64,000 nt of DNA, taken from positions 620,001 through 684,000 of the forward strand of contig NW_020853535.1 in the NCBI RefSeq assembly GCF_000972845.2. The letters run 5' to 3'. Below, in pieces: positions 39,843-54,000 of the stretch. The position numbers and the translations under genes are program-made. The notes under the pieces are model-generated. The model did not search any database. It had not been told where the DNA came from and saw nothing but the letters and a program-made list of their open reading frames with translations. Source of the DNA: Larimichthys crocea. Taxonomy: Eukaryota; Chordata; Actinopteri; Sciaenidae. Positions within the stretch are counted from its first letter, which is position 1, and every line of letters starts with the position of its first letter.

Positions 39843-41278
39843 GTACGTGAAACAAATAGATATTTCAAATGAAATAGTGTATTATGTGCATGTTTTTGGA
39901 TTACAAACATGGTCTTTTTGGACAATTGTATATGCTCTGTAAATAATCGTTATTTTATGGTACACTGACACTCATTGTCTGTGAGTGGGTTGTTGGGGGA
40001 TTCTGCCTTACAAGTCTTCTGCAATCCTGTGTTTGTTTTAGTATATATAAATATATATATAACGTATGTTAGATCTTTTTTTTCCTCTTACTGTCTGACA
40101 GTATGTTTTTTCCTTTTATTTGAAGCTTGTATATTTGTAGAAAAACTGGTCTCTATATATCCATTTTCATGTTTTAATGTTAACATGTCATATCAGGACG
40201 AAATTAATCAACAGCCTACTTCATATCATAAACGCAGAAACACGTTTTTTCAAGTTATTGGCTCCTGCTGACCAACGCTGGGTTGATGATAAAGCCACAA
40301 GTAAGCAGTATTGATGGTGTTAGTGCTGTGACACCTAACAGAAGCAAGATGAAGTATTTCATGACAACACTACAGGAAGGTTCCAACAGGACAGAACACC
40401 TCGATCATTTGTAAAAAGAGCTCACGGTCCTACTATTATTTATCGTATGGCATCACGTATGCTAGCGTGACGCACTACAGAAAGAAAACCTTCCTGTGCT
40501 TGCCAGTTCTGAAGCTCGACCAGGACAATCGTACACAGTTCTAGTTTATACCTTACTGTGGCTTCTAATTTATATCACTGCTCTCATAGAAGAAACCTTT
40601 TCATACTCAGTTGTTGGTGAGGTTTTATTTCCATGACATTACTTGAACTGAAGCTTTCCACGGCCTGATAAAGTCTGCAAGCTTCATGACCGAAGGTTCC
40701 ACACGGCCCCTTCAGTACTCATTATGAATGTCCAATAACTGATTGTTCTTAATTTCAAAATCTGGCTCACTCTCTTTGGCTGTAACTTCATTCATCTCCT
40801 GCTGTCAGTGGCTTGTGACTGCTCATTGGCAACAGGTTGCAACAGGTTGGGTTCTTCCTCAGGTTGGGTTTTTTAAATTGCTCTTTTTACTAAGAACGAC
40901 GAGAGGCGGCAGGTTTTCAGCAGAATGCCCCCAACACCTCTTTAGTATCTCAGGTCTGGATGAATTTTCTTCTCACTTTTGGATAACTTCAAATCTGTTC
41001 ACCTTTTGCATGATTGAGCCAAGCTGTACAATGATGTTGTATATTGTGCTCGTCTAGATGAAGTTCCGAGCTAATTCTGACAGTGTTTAGAAAAGAGATG
41101 TGCAGAACCACCTGCCTTATTTTTGTATGACACTCAGCCGTGGAGAAGCCCTTTCTCAATGTTTCTGCTGTTCAGTGTCTCTGCTTCCTGTGGATCAGGC
41201 TGAACATTCAGATTTGTAATTTTACCCAGACAAAGGGGATGTTTTTTGTATCAGTGATGCTGTTTCATTATGATGAAC

Positions 41279-41284
41279 AATAAA
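41279..41284 (+). terminator. slc38a4 polyadenylation signal AATAAA
   Basis: Canonical hexamer followed from about 41302 by a T/GT-rich stretch (TTTTTTGTAC, TTTTGTTGTATTTT) suitable as the downstream cleavage element. Confidence 0.7.
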
Positions 41285-41849
41285 AATGTGAAATGAAAAT
41301 AATTTTTTGTACTTTTGTTGTATTTTACAAGAGATTTTACTAAGCACTATTATATAAGCCCCATTTTGAATGTGTGTTTATTCAAACACACGCCAATGCT
41401 TGCATAACATGTTTGACCAATCTGGCGTCTCAGGATGTAACATACAAAGCCATATTTCTGGCATAATGATCAGATGATATTAGGCCTGCACCCCCCCAAA
41501 AAAATAGATTCTCCTGTTCCTGTCTAGCTAACATCTGCTGCTGACATGTAACACCAGCTTGTAATGTTCCAAAAACAAGAGGTGGGGGGAAATGAGTTAG
41601 GTAATCTTGCAGATACATTACCTTGGCTCCAAAATCAAGCTGGACAAGACCTATGGAGGGCCAAGAGAGCCATGAAAATTGTTATAAAGCGATTGGGTGA
41701 TGGGATCCTTCAATTAACAAACAAACTCAAGCAGGCAAGTACATTTTCAATTTTATTTAAAAACAAACAAGGTATGGAGAAAACCTCAAGTCCTCCTGCC
41801 TTTCTACCCTTTGGACCACTCAAGGCCACTTAACCTTTTTTACAATGAC

Positions 41850-42018
41850 TGCATTGGATGCTTTGCAAGGTCCCAACTGCTCATCTAATCATTTAAACAC
41901 AGCCTTCGGTAGCAATCTGGGGTTCAGTGCCCAAGGACACTTGAACATGCCGACTGCATCAAACCAAAATTCTTCTGATTAGTAGATGATCCACTCTACC
42001 TCCTGAGCCACAGTCGCC
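41850..42018 (+). repeat. Common fish interspersed repeat fragment
   Basis: GCAAGGTCCCAACTGCTCAT, GGGGTTCAGTGCCCAAGGAC, ACTTGAACATGCCGACTGC and CTCTACCTCCTGAGCCACAG. I recognise this word order as a recurrent interspersed sequence in spiny-rayed fish. Class unknown to me. Confidence 0.5.
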
Positions 42019-44109
42019 AAATGTCAATGGTTGTTTGTCATTACCTTCCCAAAATTAACATTTGATCTCATACTCCATTTGTTCAGTAGATGTCAACTCT
42101 TTCCAAAACACATATGACCAGGACAAAGATTTTTAAAAAATGGTCATATTTAAAAGAAACCAACAATGACTTTGCTGTACTGACACCTACAGTACAGCCA
42201 GCCATGTGTTGATATCCGTTTTCTTAAAGATTCCAGACAATAATCTACACAAAGGTAATATAAAAAACGTTTTGTACCATTTGCTACCAGAATTCTGCCA
42301 CTGGAACTTTCATTCTCATTGCATTCTTATTCTTATTGCTCTTTTTCTCTTTCTGAGGGTTATTTTCAGAGGTGCAAAGCTCATGTCCAGTGTTGTATAG
42401 AAGTTCTAGTATTAGTACTTTACTTGAGTATTTCTTTCTTTAAAGACTTTATATTTTTCTTAAGAAAATGTAGCATTTTCATTCAAATTTATTTCTGTTC
42501 ATAAATGAAAGAAGATCTGCCATCTCTTATGTGTGCAAACTGCAGAGGTCATTGCATGGTCATCGAGGTCATTAACTTTAAAGTCAAAGCCTTTTGAGGA
42601 CATGGAGACTTGCCCACTGAGAAATATTTGGCAACATCTCACCCGGGTCTCATGTTCTGGACACCAGCAGCTTGAGTCAGATTTGTATCCAACTTAAACA
42701 CATACGGTGCGTCGATACAATCATTTTCAGCTAGTATACCATGTTACTTGAGACTGACGTCACGACTGTTAAATCTCCTTTGGGACAATTTTCAACCCTC
42801 TGTGCAAACGAATGTTGCGCAGCAAAGACAGATATGTTTGTATGGCTGAGGCTGAAGGGTTGGATGTGCTCTGCGTGGGGAGAAGGACATGGAGAGAGAC
42901 AGAGTGTACGCAGCATCATCAAATCAGGATGCAGGTCACATTCCAACATACGGTTTTGCTGTAAATCTGGTTACACAACTCCCATCAGCTTTAACCTCTG
43001 GATGATAACCTGCCGTATCCTCCCTTCACCTTGCTGTGCTCTCTGCTCCGTGCTCAGACTTCCTTTAACACATTTACATTCAACCCCCTGGCCTTTTGTT
43101 CCCCCCTCGCTCCTGTCTTAATGCATGAATGTTCAATTAAGTGTAATCACTCTATCCCCACATATTTATAGAATCGTGCTGACAGTCTGTTATCCAATTG
43201 AATATACAAGTCAGATCTCCAGTATGCATAGCTATAGTCAGTGTGCAGTGAAGTCAAATTAAATGTTTTCATTTCCCAGAAGTCCATTGGGTTGTTAGTA
43301 TTTGATTTATCCTGTTGGTAGTAGCAGATGGGAGGGTTCTGGTGCATGATTGATTAATTGATTTGAAAACTACATTCATCTGCTATACAGCCACACTAAA
43401 GCAAACCACCAACGCAGGATGCAAAAAGGGTTCAACCAAGTGTGAGTCACTGTGAGTGCGGCTATTTGGAATTAATCAGTGTACAAGAACAATGTGCTGT
43501 CCCTTAGTTTAGGGTAAATAGCCAGTAAACCCGATTTTCTGATGCGAAGGCATTCAGTAACTGAATCAGTCAAGAAATCCACATTCATTTAAGACTCATC
43601 ACCTCCGTGTGAAAATGATCCACACCTGCTTTGTCTTTGAGTTTGGCTGAATAAGGACATGTTGTTCTGTACAAATTCTTGACAACCCACCTTGACTCCT
43701 GCACTCTTCTTCTTCTTCTTCCTCCTCCTCTGTTTCAATTTTTCATGATTCCCCGCTTCTCTGCTATTTTCTTCACTGCCGGGACACTCTCCTCTCCACT
43801 TTCTCCCTCCTCTTCCCTCTTTGGATCTGCAACTGTGCAACACACTCCCCCCTTTCCCCAACCCCCTTCTCTCCCTGCACCCCCCACCCCCTCGATCTTC
43901 TTTTTATGAGGATTAACTGTACTCTTCTGTACAGTGCGGTGAATTCCAGGAATACGGCCACCGTTAATAACCTACTATCTGTGTGGGAAAAAAGGCTCAG
44001 CAGCACCAATCTGCTGAGGTTTTTAGTCAAACTCGCCAGTCGTGGGGTCACATAGTATCGGCTGAAAAACTCTTTAAGAGAGCTTGGATTAGCCTGATTT
44101 GAACAACAA

Positions 44110-44240
44110 GAGAACCATACAGTAAAACACAGACTAGTTAGCACAGAGAAGTTGACAAGTATGGAAAAAACCGAAAGCCTATAATCAACTTTAATAATGA
44201 ATAAGTGCATCTCCCAAGACATTAACTTTGGATCAGTCAA
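44110..44240 (-). repeat. Family A repeat terminus, inverted relative to the 3' UTR copy
   Basis: The reverse complement reads ATGTCTTGGGAGATGCACTT and ATTCAT, identical over 26 bp to 39402-39427. Lies 2.8 kb beyond the slc38a4 polyadenylation signal. Confidence 0.55.
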
Positions 44241-45196
44241 ACACTGATTATTTACAAACTAAATCAGAAGTAAAATATGCTCATCCGATTTCTCTGGTGA
44301 ATTCTCATGATTTCTGAACCTTCAACATGCTTTTATTCACAGTTGTTTGGGTTAGGGTTAGCAGCAGCACAACAAGCTGTAAACACATTAATATTTTATC
44401 ACCTGTAAAATTTATATGGCTAATGTGTTAGCAAACATTAGCTTATTTACACAATCAGTAGATATGGAGTTTGTAAGGAATGTCCAACATTCACCTTTGG
44501 TTATGATTTGGTCACCCAAATACTCGGCTAACCAAAAAGTTGCACCAACAATGAGCTAAAGTGCTGTGTAGAGCTGAGGAGAGGGGTGGGTTTAGGGTCT
44601 TTCTCATACATGTTGTCATTTGATTCAATGGAAATATTAAAATAATGATTATAACAGCTTTAAAAGAAAAGAGTCTAATGGAGAGACAGGCTGCTCTAGC
44701 CTCCATTGATCAGACATTTCAGACATTAGCCCACTTCTAGGTCATGTGGCAGCAGACTAAGCACAGAAGCTACAGTAGCCTTTTTACATTTCCTAAAGGA
44801 TCACGGTCCTGGGGTCTGAGGCCAGCTGGAACACTTTTTATACTCCCTCCAGCATTTTTTCTGGGTAGGCATGTACCCTCACCTGCCATTTTTATAGTGC
44901 CAGGAAGACCTCCTGTGGTAGGGTTCATGAAAGAATAAGAGGTCGCGGAACAAGGGTCGTACCGGTAACTACATCACAAACATGGTGCGTTTACAAGCAA
45001 CATGTTTTAGCAAGAGAGTATGTGTTCTGTTTGTCTCATTGCATTTTAAATGTTTAGTTATTTTTGTAGTTGCAGATGAGGATAAGGCTGCAGCTATTGG
45101 TAAGCTTCAATATCTGTAAATCTATTTCCCTACTAGTATTAAGTCAAAATACTAAAATATAAAAATGCAAAAAGATGAGTAAAAAAAAATAATAAA

Positions 45197-45245
45197 ATAT
45201 ATATATATATATAATAATTATATATATATATATATATATTATATA
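45197..45245. repeat. (TA)n microsatellite
   Basis: Interrupted TA tract in the downstream desert; a further A-run with (TA)n lies at 45380-45412. Confidence 0.9.
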
Positions 45246-46639
45246 ATCTACATACGGTATATATCTTTTGCCCCCCCGCGGAAGGCCCTAGGTTACTATT
45301 CTCTGAGGGAGAATGTGTTTTTCAGATATGAAGGTACAGCATACATCATTATTTTGCATGATCCCCAAGAGCTCATAGAAAAAAAAAATATATATATATA
45401 TGATATGATATCATTTTGTTGCACTGTGTAAGTGTAACAAAGAACCAGACTTATCTCGCAGAATCATCTGAGAGTGAGACAGGTATGATTATGATGTTTG
45501 TATTGAACCTGTTCTCATCATCAGTTTAACACACATGAATACGTTTTAATTATATTCATACATGCTGAAGTTTGCTTTGTGGTTTTATTTATTTAATTCA
45601 GTTGTTGGAACAACAAATATAAGTCATGAGCTGACCTTGATACTGGTGTTCAGTCAGCTGACCACAACTGTATATTTTCCTTTCAGCACATTAAATACTG
45701 GTAGCCGTCACACTGGTAGCAGAAGTACACGTGCTTTTCAAGATTAACAGAGGCGTGTGCGCAATTATGCACCTGGCTCAGCAGCGTGATTTTCATTAAC
45801 TACTTAATTAATTATTGAAGTATTCTTACGTGACAAATCTATTTCTTCCTACACATCAGCCTCATCACATCAGGTTAGTTGTTCCAGTGAAAGTATTCTG
45901 CTGTTTAAATGTAAATCTTGAAATATCTACAGTATAATGTGTGCTTGTAATATATATCCATATACTGAACGCAAGAACTACTAAATATGGTAACAGACAA
46001 CATTAAAAATACATTTTTACTGTACTTTAAGTTATGCTAGTCTCCTCAATGCACTGCTGCAACGTTTTTGAAGCATGAATGAATAAATATATAAAAGCAT
46101 GACACAATCTGACAGATGAACACTGAGGATGATCTATGGAAATGTTAAGGAATTCACATGCAACACTGTCAAAAACCACATGTACACCCCCTGTCCAGCT
46201 GGTGGCAAGTGTGTCAATGGCTATATGTCTCAAGAATATTAAAATGGCAGATAAAAATACATTATGGTGGTATGTGTACAACCCAGTCTGTTAAGTAACA
46301 GCCAACAAGTCTAACAATGTCTGGCAACGATGAAGGATCACGGGGCACCTATTACAGTAAGCAGATTGTCTCATTTCCAACTGCTGATGTTTCTGTGTTA
46401 CTGGTGGCATGTATAAGAGGTTTGTGAAGAGCTGTTGTGAAGCTCAGTGTGGTGGCAGTCCTGCGTCTTCCGTCTCTGAGCTAATCCAAACAACTGCAAT
46501 GACGTGGATCATCAGTGGAGCTGAGGCGAGCTGAATAAAGCCTGGATGCTCAGAGATAATTCATATGTGACAGCACCCACCTGTCAATATATTTAAGCCT
46601 TAATATGATTTGAACCTGTCAGTTCTATAAAAATTCACT

Positions 46640-46855
46640 CTCAGTACTGTTGTCATGAATGGTGAAATTAGCTATAGAGACCAAAACTGTTTTTTGTAGC
46701 AGGCTGTAAACATGTTTATTTATTATTGTCCCCATGTTAAAATGTCCATTTGAACATGGGGACTTATGGAGATTGACTTGTTCTGTAGCCAGCCTCAAGT
46801 GGACGTTCCAGGAGCTGCAGTTTTTGGCACTTCCTGTTGCCATTTGACCTCAAAT
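46640..46855 (+). repeat. Dispersed repeat family B, forward copy
   Basis: Contains TATAGAGACCAAAACTG, TTATGGAGATTGACTTGTTC, GCCAGCCTCAAGTGGACGTT and CTGCAGTTTTTGGCACTTCC. The same blocks appear inverted at 57165-57300. An internal 11-bp perfect hairpin lies at 46728-46763. Confidence 0.6.
46728..46763. repeat. Perfect 11-bp inverted repeat (hairpin)
   Basis: GTCCCCATGTT (46728-46738) and AACATGGGGAC (46753-46763) with a 14-nt loop, inside the family B copy. The inverted copy at 57.2 kb lacks this stem. Confidence 0.8.
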
Positions 46856-48084
46856 CATATTGATTTTGCAATATTCCTCATAACATTATTCACATGCTAT
46901 AAATGTATACTTTTACTATTGTTTACACAGGTCTGTCCAAACACAGCTACACACACACTTTCAGTGAACACATACACTGTTGTTACAGTAAAGACAGCAG
47001 GGCGTGTGTGTAATGTTTTGATCATGTGACTACCAGGATTCCATCAGCCTTTATTACACACACACCCAAACACAAACATACAATAGCTGAATGTCACCCA
47101 GCCGTCTCCGTCACAAAGGAAAGAGGATGTAAATAAAACAAAACACCAAGCCCTTCAGGTGACGGTCATGAACAGTCACTGATGAAGAAAAATAATAATA
47201 TAAATGTATATTGATAGGAAATATTTGTCACAGGTTTCTTTAATCTCAGGTTCAAGCATGCAGACAGAGTCAGTAAAAGTTTAATAATTTACACAGGCAA
47301 AACAAAATGGGGGTGATGGACGGGACACAGTCTTTAAAAGAGTCTTTAACTGGGATCCCAAAAGCTGGCCAGACAGTCTGTGGTGTCCCCTTTACAGCCT
47401 GTACTCCACCTTAGTTCCAAGGGATTCTGTCAAGACCAATCCCTTTTCCTCTGGTGTCCTTCCCCTCTCTGCCATGTTTGTTTGCTTCTCCCAGTTCCTA
47501 TGTCCTGCTCTGCTTCCTCCTTTTTATCTGTGTGGGAAGGTGATGGCTACCTGGCCACCGGTGTGCCAGTTTACTGCAGGGGTAGGTCCTTCAGTCACTC
47601 AGGAGAGAAACACTCTAAACAGTGAATCACACAGAATTAATAACACAGTAAAACAATGCAGTGCAAATAACCACACAGAAAAGTCTCTCCTGGTCACTTT
47701 GTAACATATTTGCTTTTTACAGCGTGTAAAGTCTATTTTGTTGTCTATTACACAATCTGTTTTTTCTTTCTTGCTTCAAGAAATTTCTCTCTCGACTTTT
47801 TTTACCGACTTGAATGACATTTCTGCTTTGTTACACAGCCCACATGCGGGGTGGGATTTGGGTCACCTCCTCTCAGGTACATGGCAGCTACTCAGGCTCT
47901 CCAAGTGTCAGATGTCAGAGCAGGCTTTTTGATTTGGTGTGTTACTGGAAGGTGCTGTGTGACACACCCGCCGTGGCAAAGATGGCGACGCGGTGAGAAA
48001 AGCCACGTTATAGTGTGAGAGGGCAGCTGTGCCGAGCAAGCACACACACACTCCCCCTGTGTGTGTTTAGGTGAGAGTGTCATA

Positions 48085-48097
48085 TGTGAGTGAGTGA

Positions 48098-48169
<72 letters not shown>
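48085..48169 (+). repeat. (GTGA)n and (TG)n microsatellite
   Basis: About 18 bp of GTGA units passing into about 68 bp of TG. Confidence 0.95.
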
Positions 48170-48170
<1 letters not shown>

Positions 48171-49521
48171 AAAACAGCAAATATATAAATATCCCTTAAA
48201 GGTAACACTTCTTCTATCTTAATAAAAGCTTAGACCAGAAATAGAAAGGTCCTGACAACGGGAGAAGAAAAGAAGAGATGAAGATAAAGGTGGAAGAAAA
48301 AAAAAAGAAAAAAAAGGGAATGACAGGAAGTGGACGACATGATATCATTGATCTGTTTTGAAGAAAACTTTTGTGACAATCTTGAACTGAAATCAAACAA
48401 TGAAAAGTTAATAAACGTGAACTTCCCATAGCATTTCAATGTCGAGACGTGAAATCAGTTGGTCCTAGAGGTCCATTCAATGTCAACATAGACGACACTA
48501 AAACATCGACCGTCTAATAGACGTCAAGCCACAACTTTATTTTGACCCTTTGCTGACATAATTGTGTCAAAGCGTCATGTCATTCCTACTAAATTACACC
48601 CATTCTGTGATAGTATGTGGCCCAAATGCCAAACAGCAAATTTAGTCTATATTTAGTTAAGGGATTCCAATTTTGGGCTATATAAACTATATACTTTAAA
48701 CTAAACTTTTATTTTTTTATAAAATTATTTTTAATAAAATACAAGTAAAATGAAAGCATTGCTACATGGTCTAATACTCTTTAACATCTTAAGTCCAGAA
48801 CAAAAACGTGTATTAAGATTTTATCTAACAGAACCCAAATCCCCCCTTTTGCAGTCCTTGCATATGCTTGAGGTGAACACCCATTTTACTTTTGAATTCC
48901 ATCTGTTTACAGCAGTTGGAAAGATGCACAACAACAAATGATGAATGAATATTCATCTTTGCAGAGCACCTTGTCTGATGTTTGAAAATTTTTAGTCTGT
49001 CAACACCAAAAATCTAGGCAATTGCATAAATGCATAACTATTCAGAGTATAATCATCAGCTGAAAAATAAAAAACGATTTCTTCATAGAATTATCTGTAA
49101 TAGCATAAACTGTTATGGTAGTGTATTTCTAGGACAGATGCGCACACACAGTTCTCTCCCTTTTTTATCAGACCCACATTTACACATAGCCGCCAAACAA
49201 TACAAGAATTGTGAGAGTTCACAGGACTGATGCACAGGAAAACTTCTTTTCGCCCCGAATGTGCACACTTATTTTTAAGAATACACTCCAAGTTTTTATG
49301 TGAACAAATACTAAAACCAAATATCTCTGAGAATATGTAGCATGGAATATGGAACATAAAACACTCAAAGCATAATGTCTTTAAAAAATACAGAAATTGG
49401 AGTTTATTTTGAAACTTGTCTGCATGTAATCCTGTCAAACTTGTTACAGGCCAAAGTATACAGTACGGTATACACACTCATGTTATATGTTATATAAGTG
49501 TTATTTTAAACACATTTATTC

Positions 49522-49549
49522 AGAAGAAGAAGAAAAAGAAGAAGAAGCT
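49522..49549 (+). repeat. (GAA)n purine tract
   Basis: Imperfect GAA/AAG triplets, about 28 bp. Confidence 0.8.
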
Positions 49550-50014
49550 TTTGTGAACACTATGTACTTTTTTGTGTGTGTGGCGGTAAATATGAAACTG
49601 AGTGGTCATATAATATCCATTCATTTCTCACCAGTGGGCAAAGTTGTGACACTGAACTTTTAAAAACCCTTGTCTCTCACCTCACTGCTCCAGTTGTTTT
49701 GCTTTCCCCTCTGAGCACGTCACACCCTTTCCAAGAAAATGCCGAACGTTTGCTATGTTTGCAAACACTGAGCTCCAGCCTTGCAGTTTCATATGTCCAT
49801 GTGAAACACACTGAACTTATATACAATATAGTGGGACCAGTCCATCCAGAGTTCCCCCTGTTCCTCTGTGTGTTGAGTGGGTGGCATACACGTCAACATT
49901 TACGCTTGATTGTCCTAAAGATAAAACATTTTAAATGGATAAATCTTGTATGTGAATATGGATTTTTTACTTTACTAATATCATTTAAAATCCTCATGTC
50001 ATTGTCATAGGTTC

Positions 50015-50315
50015 TTTAATGGATCAAGTCCCATATCTGACAGGCAGTTCTCTGTGGAATCTGTTTATTTCAACATACTGGCGGTGTGCCTCAAGGGTCA
50101 ATCCTGGGGCCTCTTCTTTTCTCCCTTTACATGCTTCTCTTTGGTCACATAATTACTAGATATAGCATAACTTTTCATTTCTAAGCAGATGACACATAAT
50201 TATACCTCCCTGTCAATCCTAATTATAGTAATAGTTTGTTTTGAGTATTTGAAACATTGCGATTTTCTCCAGTTTAATGAGGACAAGACTGAGACCCTGG
50301 TCAGTTGGTCATATG
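50015..50315 (+). mobile_element. Non-LTR retrotransposon reverse-transcriptase fragment
   Basis: Broken frames still show the RT palm: V-P-Q-G-type region (GSILGPLLFSLYMLLFG around 50095-50150), then ADDT-LYLP around 50183-50212 (YADD-box remnant) and F-L-QFNEDKTETLV around 50265-50305. Frames shift within it, so it is an inactive LINE scrap. The clade cannot be fixed by eye, and it differs from the L2-like copy at 57.5 kb. Confidence 0.65.
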
Positions 50316-50966
50316 AAATTTAATTTAATTTTACTACTTACAGTATGTCTGAAAAAAATTCTTCTTGCATTTCCTATGTATAGATTTGCTTCCATTTGCT
50401 GTGTAACTGTAACTCACTGTATAATCAACATAACAAACATAACAGTTCATTTATTTATTATTTTAAATTGATTGTAATGACATTTGTCTTGTTCTTTGTT
50501 TAATTACTTAGAAAGAAAGTAAGAAAATTATTTTTGGTCTTTGGTCAGCGCTTCTAATAAGTATATTGTACATAAAATATTCCAATACTGTGAAATAACC
50601 CCCAAATGATTCAAGGCTGAAATGGCTCACATGCCTGACCAATAAAAGTTTATCTTTATTGGTTTATCAAACAAACTTTATGACACTGCAAGCTCACTTC
50701 AAGCCTTTTATAACACCGACTGTTATCTAACTTTTAATTGTTTTGTCCCTATGAATTACTTCCTGTGGATAAGATCATCTCAAAGTGTGCACACTATGTT
50801 TTTTATTTGAAGTTTACAACCATAATGAAATGCCATTCTATGATATGTCATCTTGTGCTGGAAATAATCCATGCTCGAGCAATGGTTCAGTTCATAAGTC
50901 ACTGCAGAGAAATACCAGAATTCCCATGAAAGTCACAAAAATGAGATCACAGTACAATGATACAAA

Positions 50967-50967
50967 A

Positions 50968-50998
<31 letters not shown>

Positions 50999-51030
50999 AA
51001 TATATATTATTATATATATATATATATATT
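50967..51030. repeat. (TA)n microsatellite, self-complementary
   Basis: 64 bp of TA with TTA interruptions. Confidence 0.9.
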
Positions 51031-54000
51031 GTTTCTGATGTTTTTTGAGTGCATTTTTACATATTCGTACTGTGAATATGAATGAATTTATACACCACTA
51101 TATGAAATGAATTTAGTCATCAAAATAAGAGGCATCTAAGATAACAGTTTGCTACAGAATTTTGGCTAAAGCTCAGATGAATTTACAGTAAATATTGTAT
51201 CTAATTTCACACTAAACCTGAACGTTTCACAATCATCATAGCTGCAGTCCATCGACATGTGAAGACATGAAACACCAGTTAAAGAAACAAATAAAGCAGG
51301 CTGAGCCCTAATTTTAAGAATGATTTTAATTTCTACTTTATTATGGGTTGTGTTTAGTGTGATGAATAGTGTGTAATGTGTGAGTCAAATGCAAATTCAA
51401 AAGGGTTGTACTCACTGTTTAAATATTTTTCAGCTCCAGTACATGTGTAGGTGGGTGGAGTAAGGCTGGTTCAGATAGTGTCAGGCACATTTTCAACCTG
51501 GTTCTCTACCTTTTTTATGTTGCAACACCAACCTGTCTGGGCAAAGTTACAACAAATGCTCACATATGAAAATACCTGAACTAGAACTTGAGTCACCAGT
51601 AGACTGGGTTACTGCAGTTATTGCTGTTTCCATTGATTAGTACAATTTTGAGACACTTATTCTATGCATTTCAGAGGATAATACTGTATTCTGTACTGTA
51701 TTCTGTACTACAGTTATCTGACTGCTACAGTTACTTTACAAATGATTACATTGCCATAGTTAAACTATCTAACAGTAAATTGAGTGTATGTAGTAGTTAA
51801 AATTAGCTTCCACTGACAGTAAGTAGTCCAAATTATTAAAGCCCTATAGTGTAACTTATATACTGACATCAGGTTAATGGTGTCTCTGTCATTCCCACTC
51901 TGCACCCTGTACATCTGTTATTGCACAATGTAACTTTGTGCTCTCCAAGAGTGCACATAACACTTTTTTGGCACTAAGTCACACACCACCATCTATGTCA
52001 CTGATTATTTTATGGAGAAAATGTTTTCTGGTTTTCCTTCTGATGTCCTCTGGCTGCTGCACATCAACTCTGGGATTTAGAGAGTTCGAGAGACGGAGCA
52101 AGAAACTACCAGACAAGTAAATCCGGTAAGTTATTGGCAAGAGCTTGGTGATAAATGGCTAAAAGACAGAAGCCAGTCTGGGCTTGTTGCCGCTGGACTA
52201 AGTAATATTAGTTGCCTGCTAGTGTTGTTGCACCTGCTTGATGTTTGTCGACTTGCTAGTTTTTGAACACAAGTAATACAATCATAAAAAATACATGTGT
52301 ACAGCTGTCCATATTTACCCCAGTTGTAAAACACTGTAATGGTGTAATGGTTTCTCTTAAGGTCACACATAGGTTACAATAATGGAAACTTACAGTGAGT
52401 TACATGTACACCATACATCTACAACATTCTTATAAAGTTGTACCGTAGATTCTCCAGTTTATATGCTATTATGAAGCTTCTCCAGACATTGTTGTATAAC
52501 TTAAAAATGTGTTGCGACAAGAGAACAGAGACTAAATGAAATACCTTTGATGCAATAACAATATCTTTTAAAATTCCAAAATTGCGGGGGATTCTGTCAG
52601 AATGTACAGTTGTCATTTAAAAAGACTTAGTGGTGTTATTTTCATGAACGAGACAGTCATAGCCAGAAGGAAATATGTAAGTTATTGTACATGCAGGGTC
52701 TCAGACTCAGACAGTTAGTATGGAATTCATAATGTAAATCCAACCGTGCATCCGATGGTATTTTATTAAAAGAAAAGGAACGTCTGGAAACAAAAGAATT
52801 CAGTCCTTCTTGAAGATGTGTTTGTTTGCTCAGCTCGAGCTGCTGTTTACTCTGCTCTCACCCTGTGTGTCATTTTGGATGTTTCTGTTCGGGTGTTGTA
52901 TTTCGTTCTGATGATCTCTAAAAGCTTGCTGTGACTTGGCGTAATTTGGTGGAAACACTGAGATGGTGTGGGAAAACAATAATTGAGGGTGGACACCGGA
53001 GAACAATGGAGCCTGCTGTACTCATGTTGGAAGTCTAAGGAGGAAAAAAAAATGTGCCAGGGTTTCTTTGGTGTAATATGTCGGCACTTATCTTCCCAGA
53101 TATCATTTGGCAGTCAAACTATGATGATCATCTCTTCTTCTTTCTATTCTAATATATGAAACATAATGATATCTTGTGTCTAATCATTTTCTAGTGAAAT
53201 CAGTTATCTGAGATTTGGATGAACCAGAATAAAGTGAAAAAAAAAAAACAGAACACAAAAAGGCGACAGACACATATAAATAATCAGCAGGAAGGCTTTT
53301 CAGCATTTTTGCCATGTCACCATGACTCATCAAACATATGGGTGTGTGCTGTAAACTCTGAATCTACAAACAACAATCATTTAGTTTATTCTTCCAATTG
53401 GCTTAAAAGATTAAACCTGTTCTTAGCGTGCAGCGACACACGCGGTGGAACATTAATAAAACTGCAGACTAATAGCAACATGGCAAACATGAGATAGAGA
53501 CCAAGCAAGTTAGTCTAGGTGCTAAAACCAACAGAATTTACTGAAAATAAGCCTGACTTAGTGAAATCAGCCTGGCTTAAATGCTAATCTTGCTTTATGA
53601 AATTGCACCTCCAACACACCCACCTGATGTGGGTGGCATTTGTTGGTGTAGTAGCGCTCTGAAGAAAGCAAGGTACTCTAAAACTGCTGTCTCATCGTTG
53701 CTTTTAAAAGTTATCAGGTGTTTTTTCAAGACTTCAGATTAAATACTTTTCTAACTTGCGTAGTCATCGCTGATCAACGCTGGTGGTATTTCCTGGACTG
53801 TAAGTTTGCAAGTTGATTATTCATTGTGACAAGTGTCATAAACAGGAAAAAGCTTTTATTTCATTTTGAACAAAGGGGTCTTTAATAACAGGATGCATTC
53901 AGTACGCACTTTAATAATGACATTAGATGGTCAGAAGGGTTGCTGGACCAAAAGTTAATCTTTCATTGAAACACAGTTCTCTTGAATCTGACTTATTCTG

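Larger units (their letters stand above)
38181..41305 (+). other. slc38a4: slc38a4 3' UTR (about 3.1 kb)
   Basis: Extends from the stop to just past AATAAA at 41279-41284. I saw no other AATAAA in it, though ATTAAA occurs at about 38759 and could give a short isoform. It contains a (CA)16 tract (38680-38711), a copy of a dispersed fold-back repeat (about 39380-39540) and a perfect 8-bp stem-loop (39822-39842). The 3' edge is estimated at 15-25 nt after the signal. Confidence 0.7.

Noticed and set aside
43773..44240. 155-codon minus-strand open frame
   Set aside because: Covers a family A repeat end and a purine-rich simple stretch; no protein similarity recognised.
44350..44363. GGGTTAGGGTTAGC, telomere-like
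   Set aside because: Only about two TTAGGG units; too short for an interstitial telomeric array.
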